Below, one piece after another: positions 38,601 to 50,241 of a stretch of DNA of 64,000 nucleotides. Location of the stretch: assembly GCA_029945375.1 (NCBI GenBank), contig CM057063.1, positions 620,001 through 684,000 on the forward strand, read 5' to 3'. Under the pieces are notes generated by a model. It searched no databases. It worked only from the letters and a program-made list of their open reading frames with translations, and had not been told where the DNA came from. How positions within the stretch are numbered: position 1 is the stretch's first letter; each line of letters begins with the position of its first letter. The position numbers and the translations under genes were made by a program. This DNA is from Agaricus subrufescens. Lineage: Eukaryota > Basidiomycota > Agaricomycetes > Agaricales > Agaricaceae.

Positions 38601-41600
38601 CTACCCCAAGGACCAACTTCGGCGTACCCAGTGATAACAACAACCTTTTCAAGATCAATTAAGCCACGTAAGTGACTGACATCGCACAACGATTCAGCGG
38701 ATTCAAGTTCAGGGAAATCAAAGCGGAAGTTGGCTCGAGGAAGAACATCAATAGTTTGAAGAAGGCGTTCAGCTTCAACACCGTTTGTGACCTTGAAGTC
38801 TGCAGCATTGTCCTTTGTGATGGCGCGTCGAAGATCGGCCTTTTTGAGTAGATTAGTGCGGATACGATTCGTGATATCAGCCAGATCTGGTAGACGATCC
38901 ATGCCACCATTGAGATCAGCCCAGATAGGCTCAACTTGAGTGATGCTGAAGAGTAAGGGATGCATCAAACCGAGAATGTTGAATGCCATTTCCTTGGCCG
39001 AGAAAGTCCTAACACCGTATCCTTCGAGCTCGTGGGCAACGATGTTGGTTGGAGCCATAAGACCGGTGCCACGAGTCCATCTAATAACGGTTACGATTAG
39101 TTACAAAATGCATGATTGAAAGCCTTACGCACCCGATAACAGCACCAGCCAAGCACAAATATTCACCCCAACTTTCAGACGCCCACCGTTGGAAGAGAGT
39201 CTCAAGGGAGATCTTGGATTCGGAATATAGGCCGTCATTACCAAAGAGACCATGATTAGGTGACAGAGGGAGAATAACTTGGGTCGGGCGGGTGACGATA
39301 CGCCTGCTAGCCTTCTTGTTTTTGACACAACCAAGGATACGAAGTAAGTTGACTAGCATCATACGATGAGCAAGTTCAGAACGATCATCAAGTCCGTCGA
39401 TTTCGCGACCGTTCTCGGGGATACCAGCGAAAGGAAGGATATAGTCGAGATCCATATTGAGGTTGTTGTAGATATAATCCACGAGAGCTTCGACATCTTG
39501 CTTTGATGCCTGATTGAAGGGAACCACAGTAAGGGCTGACCCACGGCTTCCAAACGACTGGAAGATAGATTGGTAGTACTCGACAGTCTTGCGACTGTAG
39601 CTGGAAGTTGTGATTACAACGTGGGCGCCACCAGAGAGGAGCCCCTTGACGACCTCAACACCAATAGAGCCTTTGCCGACACCGGTACAGAGAGCGTTTT
39701 TGCCCTCGAATGTGGTACCTGACGTAGCAATTTCGTGAAGGATATCGAGGTAAACACCAGTGAGGTTGCTACTGTACTCCCATGTGGCGGCGACTCTACG
39801 TTTGAGATGGAGGAGAGGAATATTGTCGGCAGTGACGTTTGCAACACCAGCATTGTGAGGGCGGAGGAATTGAGAAGAGGAGCGACGATTGCGAGTCTGT
39901 AGGCGGGGATGGGGATCTGGCGCTTTCTGAAGAGAACGGACAACGCCCTCATATAGCGATTTGATACGGTTCTTCTGGTCGTTATTGATTTCAGGAAGGG
40001 ACTTGACGACGGTCCAGAGCTTCAAGACGTCATCTTGCACTTTCTGAATATTGACAGACCCCGCAACACCGTCACCAGTGGCCATCTCCTCGACGTAAGC
40101 TTCAAGTTTGCGAACATTCTCACGAACGACTTCAGAGTAGACAATGTCGCCCTTTGCGGTAACTTCGGTGTGAGGAGCGGTGGGGAATGTGACTTGAGAA
40201 AAGGTTAGCAAATTTTCCTTTATATATATCTTAATGACTCGAAAGCAAACGCACCATCTTTGTAAAGAGGAGATCTTCCAAGAATTTCGCGAGTATTGTC
40301 GATTAATTGTTGGCCGAAATCCTTGGCTAGTTTGTAGGTATCGCCCTTCGAGGGGTCAAGCTTGTTAATATAATACTCCATATACTGGAGCATGTCGGGG
40401 TCGGCACGGTTGAGGAGGGCAATGCAGCGCGCAGTGATGTCACGGTCAACGGTGGTGAGGCGACCGAAAATGATGTCGTAGTACATGAGGAGGGCATCTT
40501 GACGAACCCAATTCCAGGAAGAATCGAAACGACGAGCCTTCAAAGGATCGAAGCGGGGCTGAATGCCATCAATGTAAGAGTCACCGTGTTCACGAGTGAT
40601 GCTGTCAATCTTCGCCTGAAGAGCAAGACTGTTGGCTTTCTCGCGATCGTAGGCAATTTCTCCTGCACGGGAATCCTTCTTGAGGTAGCGGTTGTAAAGC
40701 TCAATATGTTGCTGGATAAACTTGTCCTGATCCGCTGTAAATTTGAGGAACTCTTCGCTGTTAATCGTTGCACCTCCAGCTCCACCAGCAGCGCCGGCAG
40801 CAGCCCCAGGAGCAGCCAAAGAGATACCCGAGCGTTGAGCATAAGCTTGAACGACGCCATCGAGCCAAGTCTTGGCCTCAACCTCAGAAGCAAGACGCTT
40901 AGGCGGCTCAAGGGTGGTAGCGAGAAGAAGAACACCATCAGCACGCGAAGGCCCAAGACCCCATGTCTTGTTCAGATAAGCGCGGATCGCAGAAGCATTG
41001 AATCCACCGGGCATCTTTCCACCAACTAAACGGGCAACAAGGCTAGTCGTGTACTTGCCAAGAGCACCATTGAAACCACTACTTAAAGCAGATCCCAATT
41101 CTTCGAGTGATAATTCCTCTCCCTTCTCAGGTGCAGAGGCGAATTCTTGTTGCAAGTCACCGAGAATTTCGTTCTGAAGTGTGGACTTGCCTCCGACGAG
41201 GTCTTTGATAGATTTAGAGAGAGGGATTTCGTCAACACGCTTCTTCAACTTTTGAGCGACGATGACGAGGAGAATATCGATAGCTTTGATGGGTGCGTCC
41301 TCGATACTGGCGACGGGACCCGTAGGAGCAGCAACAGCAACAGCAACGGGGGCAGCAACAGGTGCAGAGACGGCGGCGGCAGGAGTGGTAGCGGCGGGAG
41401 CAGCCTCAGCAGGAGCTTCAGGCTCATCCTCATACTGATAGTAAACTTCCTTGGTGTTCTTCGCATGGCAAAGAATAACACGAGTACACGAAACAGAGTC
41501 ATCCGACGATTCATATTTGGCCTTCAACGTGCGAGAAGCCATACCCGTAAGCGTGGGCGACGGGCCGAGCTCGATGAGGCGTTCGAAGTTGAATTGCGTG

Positions 41601-44600
41601 AAAAGAAGATCCTGAGTTTGGATCCAACGGACGGGAGAAGCGAACTGATATGCGAGGAGCTCAACGAGAATGATGTATGCCAGCATCTGGCGGTTTTCAG
41701 AGCTGTCCCAATTGTCTTCCTCCCACTTCTGGAGGACCTTGTCGAGACGAGGGGAAGAGGTTTGATCGTAAATGATTTGAGCATACTCGCGAGTGACAGC
41801 AAAGGGTTTAGCAATGAGGTTAGGAATGTATTTCCCGATGAGCATATCAGGATTGAGGGTGTCGGGATTGATCTTTTTCGAGAGGTCTGCCCAAAGTATC
41901 AGTAACACAATAAGCTCCACCAGTATCAAGTAACTCACAAGCTCGGAAGGGCAAGACACCTGCCCAGAGGTAGCGAGAATGGAATGGCACATCGATACCG
42001 GGCAAAGGAATAGTAGCGAAACCGCGATCAAGGATGATATAACCTTGAGTCTTCTGTTGGTCTAGTGCTCGTTGATGACACTCGACGATGATATCACCCA
42101 ACATCTCCTTGACTTTTTCGATCGCGTATTGTTTAGTCAACTAGTTAGGGAGGTCAGTATCCACATTGTAATAGGCCGTTCGTAACACTAACCTGAGCAA
42201 TGTCAATCTTCTTGACCTTCAAGTAATTCAAGACGTTCGTCATAGTCTGAAGAGCGACCAGCTCTCCGGCACAAACATATTGTTGACCCTAAAATCATTT
42301 TCAATACGCTAAACCAGTAAACCTATAAACATTAACTCACCTCAACGTTAAAGTTGACAATTTCAAGCAGCGAGCCAGTCTTGGCCGCGATCATATCAAC
42401 AACTTCACGTAAAGCAGCATCACTGAAAGTCTTGGAAATGCGAGAAGGATTAACAGCACACATAGCATAGTTCGAACGGTTCTCAGAGTCCCGCTCAACA
42501 GCTCGCTGCATAGTAATACCACGATAGAACACGACATCGACGAGAGCAGAGATATGGAGGACGTCGGCAATAGAAGCAAGGGCAGAGTATTCACCCAAAG
42601 AGTGACCCGCGAAGGCACAATCCTTTTGAACAAAGCCTTTGGCACGCATGTCTTCAAAGGCGGATTTTTCAGTGACGACGAGAGCAATTTGGGCGAATTG
42701 AGTAGCGAAGAGAAGACCATTAGGATGGCTGAAAGTGTAGCGAGGGGTACGATTATCGATGTCCGAGAAGAGAGGAAGAGTTTTAACGTTGCCGTCCTTA
42801 TCAAGAGTATCGTAAGTCATATCCATGTAGCGTTGACGAATAGCTTGTCCTTGAATACCACCGAAATAGATGGTTTTCTCCTTAGGATTATCCCTAACGA
42901 TCTCACTGATAGAGAAACCGTACGTCGCAAGCAGGTGGGCATCGGCACCATCCCAAACAGCACGAGCAGCGGGCGAATTATTGTAAAGGTCCATGCCCAT
43001 GCCAGGCTCCTGAGAACCTTGACCGGTGAAGACATAGACGGTGGTAGGCTGCTTGACTTCGGCAGTTCCAACGAGGACCTTCTCACCACGAGAATTAGTA
43101 GTCTCAATAGAGACGACAATATTCCCATCTCGCATGCAAGTGTGCTTGAGTTTGACCTCGAGCTCATCATTGGGAAGGACCATGCCGACGAACGAAACAT
43201 TATAAGCAAGAACACGATCGGGATAGCCTTGAGCGACGACATTTTCGACATAGCGACGAGTAGCAGCACTCGACCACATGCCATGAGTGATTGTAGTAGG
43301 GAGAGAGGCGTAATCAGAGAAGTAAGGGTTGACATGGATGGGATTGAAATCGCCGGAGACTTTAGAGTAGGGTTCATTAGTGAGGGGAGCGTTGAAAGTA
43401 GAAGAACCTTCGACATGTCGAAGAGTGTAGCCCTCGTTGGCGAGAGGAGTCGGTAGGCCCTGAGGAGTACCGTGGCGTTGAAGATAGGCGAGGACTGGGT
43501 TGCCTTGGCAATCGTCTTGCTGGAAGTCGACAGTGCCAACTTTGACAAGAACCTTCAACTGGTTGCGAACAAAGACATCACCAGAGACGGAAACATTGCG
43601 GAAAACACCACGGTCCTTGAAGAAGACGGAAGATTGGATACGGAAAATAAGGGAAGTGCCAGCGAGAAGAGGCGTCGATTCATTCTCCCAACCAAACCAT
43701 TGCTTCGACTGCAAAACACCGACCTGCGCGTCGGTCTCGAGGGGAACAAGGTAATCAGGTTCCTCCGTAGTCTCAAATGTGTTCTCGTAATCGGTGAAAC
43801 GACCACGATACAAGAAAGACGAGACAACTTCGATGACGGCTTGATCATCTCTATAAACGTATCCCTTGACTTTGACCGTCTTTCCTTCAGGAGCGTTGAC
43901 CACGGAAACGATACGAGCTTCCGACTTGCAGACATCACCGACTTTGAGAGGAGTTGCACCCTCAACCATCTTGAAGCCATTCGAGAGATGGACTAACTTG
44001 AGCAAGTCACCGTCAATGTTCGCAGGGAAGATCGAACGCATGATAGCCTGAAAAACATACGTCAATATCCTAGAATACGTCAGAAAATCCAAATAAACTC
44101 ACCTGCCAGCCAGTAACAATAGCGAAATCCATAGGAGCCTCCACAGTATCATTCCTCGCACTCTTAAACGACTCTCCCTGATTCCCAACAACAGCACAAA
44201 ACTCCTCCACTTCCTCCGCCGTAATCGTAACCTCAGGACCAACCAATTTCTCACTTATATCGACATTGGGCAACACCTCATTGTCACCATACCACAACTT
44301 CCAGTAAAACTCCTTGATGCGCTTGTTACGACCGTCGACGATTTCATGAATAGGCATAAAGCCCTGCGAGGGTTGATACTGGAATCGAAGTTTGAGGGGC
44401 ACTGCAACATCACGACGCTCCTCGAACATAGTAATATCAATGAATTGAGAGGACTGATTAAACTTGATCTCGACGGCTTTGAAGCCAGGAATGTGAGCGC
44501 CATAAGAACGAGCGGCACCATATGTAGTAATAGCAACAGGCAGCGAGTGCTCGTAGCTAACAACGACGCGTTGGTTGGGGCGGGGGGCAAGAAGACGTCG

Positions 44601-47600
44601 AACGGGGTTGTCGATGTAAGAAGAGCCTTGAACAATCGTCTCCGAGGTGACGAGGGCATGGAGCCAGTTGAGCTCTGACCCGCCCAAGGTAGCAAGCCAA
44701 TCCTCGACAGAAGGAAGAGTAGAAGAGAACTGGTAAACGATATCTGAACCCCTCTGGTAACGATTGACATTGGGAAGAGTAGGGGGAACGAAAGGCTCAG
44801 CAGCAAGGTATTCAATAGTCGGGATAGCGGATTCATCACCACCGTAACGCGACTCGAGTAATTTGGAGATAAGGGCCGAGTTGACATTGCCGAGCATATC
44901 TTTGATAGGCTCATCCTTGATGATAGATCCCTTCGCAGCAACAGGACCTTGAAGAATACAAACACGTTCGGGGTCTTGGTCAAATACCGCTTCGATATCT
45001 TCAGCGGCCCAAAGAGAATCCTATAATTAACAGAAATAAGCCTAGAGCACGACAAACGATTTGAAAAAGAAATTTTACCTTCTTGAACCAAACTTCGAAA
45101 GACGCATCCAAGACGGGAATAAAAGGTGCCGGCTTTTGTCCAGGTCGTTGCGCAATAGCGAGGAAATACGCCACATCATCCGCAGCAAGCAATTGTTCAG
45201 TAGCAAGAGGGTACGCCTCGAAGAACGACTCGACAAAGGCAGAAGGATCATCAAGAGAAGCATAAGACTGAAGAAGAGAAGCCTTGTTGCCGGTATTGTT
45301 CACACCAGCAAATCGCTCTTCCACACGCCTCAACCAATCTCCAGTCAAATTCCGGAGAGACTTGTCGATCCACCGCTTCTGCTTAGAAACGAACATCAAC
45401 CTGACCAAGCGCAACACAGTCTCCTCATAAGTCATATCACCCAACTCCTTCGCAACACTCCCATCCTTCTTCTCTCCAAACCAAGGCTTAGCGAAATCCT
45501 TGTTCAACTTCGCGATAATCTCATCCCGACGCTCCGCTAACCACGCAGCACGCTTCTCCTTCGGCAGACTAAAGACACTGTTGTCAAACTCCTTCCACAA
45601 CCTCACAGCACGAGTGGCAACTTTATGAATTGGCTCTCCCAACTCGGAACGAACGGTCAAAACTCCACCAGTAGGCTTGTCATACGTGCCCTCCCACTTT
45701 TCATCATCAACACCAGCAGCGGCAACAATAAGATCCTTGACAGAAGATGATGTATGAGCCTCTTTCGCGACCATAACACGGCTGGCGAACAAGAACCCGT
45801 CAAACGGCATTCGCTGAACACCAAAGCGCTCAGACCACTCTCCAGTCAGATACGGCCAAATGTCATCAGCATTGCCGAAACCGGACCCAGCGACGAGAAC
45901 AATATTAGAGTGTTGACGAATAGAGCGGTAGGTAGAAAGAATAGGCTGGTGGAAATCTTCGTAAGAGTGGTGACCACCACCGCGACCACCAGTCCACTGG
46001 CAGATGATAGGGAAATCAGGGTTTGCAGCAGCAATAGAAACAACTTGACGGAGGCCATCAACCGAACCTGGCTTGAACGCGACGTGCTTGATGCCGGCAA
46101 CCCTGAGACTCTCAATAATCTCATTGGCCTTTTCTGTTGTCGGAACACCGGCGGCGACACAGAACCCTTCAACAGGCGCTCCCTCTTTACGAAGCTCTTG
46201 CCACAAGGGGAATTGGAAAGTGAATTGACGGGGATTGATGTAGAGAGAGTTGAGGGTGAGACCAACACCAGCTGGTAAATTGGCTTGGATTTCTGCGACC
46301 TTGGTGCGTACAGCTTTAGCATTGTAATGACCACCACCAGCGAGTTCGGTGTGATAGCCGGCATTTAGAATAGCGCTGACGAAGCCAGCCTTAACAGTCG
46401 TCGGGGTCATGCCGGCAACCATAATGGGCGGCTTCCCCAACAAACGCGACATAGGAGTATCGAGATGGATAACACCATCACTGAAAAATGAATGAGCACA
46501 AGCGTCAAATTAGAGAAAAGCATTATTGACGTACCGAGTACGAACTAAACTCGGCGCAAACTTCTTACTCCACCAATCCTCATACTTGACGCTCAACGAA
46601 TCATAGAGTTCAGCATCTCCTTTTCCTTTATCACCAACAACAATCACACGAATACCACGACCATCAAAATTTCTCGCGGATAAGGGACCAATGCCACTAA
46701 GGCCACCAGGACCGAAATCAATGGCATGCGTGGCAGTCTCAGGGAAATCAGTCGCCTTCGCCCAATGAATTGGCGCGGTGTAAATCTGATCGCATAAAGA
46801 ACGTGTAACCGAACCGATCATATTGCGCATGTCTTCACCTAAAATTGAAAAAACCGATCATTAAAATTCTGATCCGTAAGGGACTATTAATCAACATACC
46901 GGTTTCCGTGTTGTATACGGGGATCTTCAAATCAGAGGACTGCCATAGTTCATCCAAATCCTCGTCCATCACAGTATCGGTTACACCCCGGAGATACGGG
47001 CTGTGGTACGGGACTCCAACAACCAGGAAACGAATAGAAAAGACGGGTTTGCGTTTGGAGTAAGCAACTTTGCTCTGGTCGGCACCGCTGGGTGCCTTGA
47101 CCTTTCTGAGATTGGTGACCAGGCCATGTAAAGCGCGGGCTGGCCCTGTCACAACAAACGCACGAGGCCCGTTATATAAGGAGATGCCAAGTTGAGAGTT
47201 GGCGGGGAGGTGGGAGTTGGTCTTTTTGATATGAACCTCGAGTTCTTTGAGGGGAAGACCGGCGACAGACAACATGGGTGACGGTGTACCTTCTCCACCC
47301 TCCAAGGTATCTTGAACGAGCCCGGGGGCAACGGCGACAGGAGGGAATGCTTGTTGGCCACGAAGACCACAGAAGAAAAGCCAACGAAGGGCCTTGCGAG
47401 AGTTTTCGGTGAAGTCATTGAAAGTCTCTGATGCACTGACAACTACCGCAGAGAGAATACCCTGCGAGTGCCCAGTGGCACCAGCGATGCGACTACGAAC
47501 TTGGCCGGGTGTAAGATTGGCGACGCGGCAAACGACAAGATATTGGATGAGCTGAGTCAACCCAATGAGTGGCAACGAAAGGGGAACCGACGCGAGGTAG

Positions 47601-48375
47601 GTGACAGGGGGACGTTCAGTGGCACCTGTGAGCCATGAAATAACATCTAATCCGTAGGTATAGTAGGAGCTGTCGACTTCATCCTCTGCCAGTCCGATAA
47701 GATCAGGAATGACGGCTTGTAGGAACGGGGTAACGTATGATTGATAGATATCGTAGAGAGATTGCAGTTCATCAAAGTAGACCTCGTTGGTCCCCTGCCC
47801 ACCGAAAAGGGCAAAGATCGAAGCCTTGCCAGATTTGGCAGCATTGAATAAAGCAGACTCAGGTTGGCGGGGTATGGTGGTGTTACCCTTGCTCTCAAGG
47901 GTCGCAACGGCGCGGAAGTAGGCAGAGAGGACAGTTTTACGAGTGTCGACCGAATAGGAAGCACACAGGGAGTGGACATCCTTGGAGGCAAGGTATGAAG
48001 ACGTAAAGTGTTTGAGCACGTTGTAAAGTAGATGTAAGCGTGCTTCGGTGGATTGCGAGTCGTTATCGATATGAAGTGCAACGTGTGCTAAAAATTTTGC
48101 GGCCAGATCTACGGTGGCTTCGGACTCGTCTTCGATCGCGGAGGCCGCGTCTGCAGCATCCTGGGATTGGGTATGGATAAACTCATCGCGCAGGACCTCT
48201 GCGGCGATCCATTCATCGGTTTTAGTGGAAACGGGGATAGAGATCTAATATGAAACGTCAGCAGTGGCACCGATGAAAATGGAAAGTAAAGACAAACTCT
48301 AGCTCGGCCTTGGGAGAGGATGAGGGGGCGGGAAGCTATGGCATGAGGGACGGCATGGCCGTTGGGTACCGCCAT
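35673..48375 (-). CDS. FAS: Fused type I fatty acid synthase (beta + alpha in one polypeptide)
   Basis: Cytosolic fungal type I FAS making long-chain acyl-CoA. About 3,900 residues with some 17 short introns, starting [17 protein letters not shown]. Domains in order with genomic anchors: acetyl transferase with GHSQG (about 47.47 kb); enoyl reductase with [14 protein letters not shown] (about 46.0 kb); dehydratase with [12 protein letters not shown] (about 43.35 kb); malonyl/palmitoyl transferase with [11 protein letters not shown] (about 42.6 kb); Ala/Pro linker and one ACP with GGKSTLQNE carrying the pantetheine serine (about 41.19 kb); ketoreductase with TGVGKGSIG (about 39.68 kb); ketosynthase with [16 protein letters not shown] and [10 protein letters not shown] (37.7-36.7 kb); phosphopantetheinyl transferase IGVGVDQ...WVGKEAVFK (36.1-35.7 kb). 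The join between the beta-like and alpha-like halves ([15 protein letters not shown] region) is continuous, so this is a genuine fusion as in many basidiomycetes. All catalytic motifs are intact. Confidence 0.95.
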
Positions 48376-48666
48376 GGTTGTGTAGAGCAGAGAGACGGAA
48401 AAACCTGCAGAGAGAACCTCTGCAAGAAGTTAGGGCTGCAATCAATCCGTTGAGATGTTATATATGTCTCCCGACCCGACCCCAACACGCGCACGCCCCA
48501 AAGGAATTTTTTACTTGCTCAAATGCACGTGACATACCCGACCCCAGACCCATTTTACGTTCAGGCTTATCGAGCTGCCTCTGTCCCCAAGCTTTCCATA
48601 TTGTACACGTTTTCCGCAGGTCCGTATTCTAATCAAAGCATGTAACATAAGACATCACGTTTAAGC
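48376..48666. promoter_or_regulatory. FAS promoter / GTR2 3' flank
   Basis: The only space upstream of FAS, about 290 bp. A TATATATG lies near 48460. A CACGTGAC E-box-like site lies near 48525-48532. It must hold the FAS promoter as well as the GTR2 3' end. Confidence 0.45.
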
Positions 48667-50126
48667 TTATCCACCTTCTCTTACTTCTTTTTCCACATCA
48701 CAAATCTCCTGCACGCCTTCTCTCAGAAACACGACATTATACTCCAGCAGGCCGCGCCTGCCCTCGTAAACAGCGGTGGGCACAAGGGCTAACAGAGCAA
48801 GCGAGGACGTAATACCATGGAAGGTAAGCGTCGTCCCTGGAGTCGAAGCGTGTAGTGACGTTGCCGCACTGGGGTAGAACATCGCTTTTGTAGGCTTGCT
48901 GATTGGCGTCCTTGGCGTTGAATGGCCATTGGCAGATGGCACCGAGGGTTCCGAAAAATTTTCCGCAGACGTCGGCTGCGTATAACGCGAGGAGCTGGCT
49001 GATGCTGACCTGTCGAAGCGACAAATCAGCCATCAATATCAAGAACTCGTTAAGGCAAGATCTTCACTTGTAGAGACTGCCGAAAGAAGTCAGCATTTCA
49101 AGGTAGTCACAACACAGATGGTGGGCAGCACTGTCCACCGGCGATGCGTCCGTTGCGATATATAGCCGAGACTTTGTGTCGTACAGGAAGGCTTTGGGTG
49201 ATTGCGAATTCTGATTTAATACCAGTAAGCCATGGTTACGGTGCAACCAATAGTGGAACCCACAGCGCAAAATACGTTTAGCATATCTTCTAGGTAAGGG
49301 AGGGAGTCAATTAACTTGTGAAGCACGCGCGAAAAGGCTTCGCGAAGAGAGTGGTCGTAGACAGAGGTCAGATAGAAATTGGGTTGTATCCCTTCGTAAT
49401 CATGGTCGAGTAACCGATCCGTTACACGTTCCTGTATTTGTCTAAAGTTCTCTAAGAAGACGAAGTAAGCCTATTGTGGATAAGAAGCCAACGGAAGGAC
49501 TTGCCAGCTTTGTCATCCTCAGGTAGCTTCTCAGACTTATGTACAAAAACCTCTATGTTGATGTTGGGGTTGGACTGGTAAGCCGCGCTTACAAAGTCCA
49601 TGAGTTTAGTAATAGGTTGGTTGTATAGATCCTGTAAAGCAATGTCGGGAAGGCATAGCCACCGGAATGACTCAAACATACCCGTATGTCGATTACGAAG
49701 ACCAGGCTACGAAACTGTCCAATAGGAATGCCTATTGATTCCGGAGTTGCGTTTCCCGGCGAGTCCCAGATCTCGAGGGGAATGACTGTACTGGAGTGAA
49801 ATTGAGAGGGTGGAAAGATGAGTGGCCACAAGAGTATCCAAAGGTAGAGAGCTCGCACTCTACGGGATATTTCGCGATGCGCATGGTCGTCTCAAGGTAA
49901 AAAGTCTGTTTGGGAGGCAGGTCCTTGAACAGGACGTGATGGATCGAGGACTTTCCGGCCCTAGGTTAGAGAAGACGTCGGCAAGAGGGTGGTAGCTAAA
50001 GAAAGCGGAGGCCGACCTGTGAAGGCCGAGGAAGAGAACCTTGGTGCGCGGGGTCGTGCGGCGAGCACCGTTGAGTTGACCGTGGGGCGAGCGGGCAGTG
50101 GCGTTGTAGGAGACATGGTTGGCCAT
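48667..50126 (-). CDS. GTR2: Rag-family GTPase Gtr2/RagC
   Basis: Small GTPase of the EGO/Ragulator-TORC1 amino-acid signalling complex on the vacuole; it pairs with Gtr1. It starts MANHVSYNATARSPHG at 50126 (another in-frame Met at 50159). Visible: P-loop GLHRAGKSSIHHVLFKDLPP, the switch region QTFYLETTMRIAKYP, IPLEIWDSPGNATPE with the RagC-type G3, and IEVFVHKSEKL (G4 HK-x-E/D). The roadblock-like C-terminal part is FYLTSVYDHSLREAFSRVLHKL, then NSQSPKAFLYDTKSRLYIATD. The tail is Ser/Thr-rich and ends VEKEVREGG. One intron (49452-49504) needs a GC donor with the perfect GCAAGT consensus. All other introns are GT-AG. The gene shares a 115-bp promoter with VTC4. Confidence 0.9.
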
Positions 50127-50241
50127 TGGAGAGCTGGGAGGCGTTGGCCGGGAGCGCAAGAATAGCCGGGCACGTGGTCAGCTCGCAGGGCAGCGCCATT
50201 CCGTCATCGGCCAGTCCACGTTCGTCGACTCCGCTGCCACC
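50127..50241. promoter_or_regulatory. Shared divergent promoter GTR2 / VTC4 (115 bp)
   Basis: All the sequence between the two start codons, GC-rich and without a TATA box. The VTC4 start has a good Kozak context (GCCACCATG). Use of the alternative GTR2 Met at 50159 would cut it to 82 bp. Confidence 0.5.

Noticed and set aside
42554..43456. 300-codon open frame antisense to FAS, and similar ones at 41147-41905, 40499-41029, 43472-43996 and 45754-46278.
   Set aside because: They are shadows of the long FAS exons; their translations show no domain and no splice or promoter signals.
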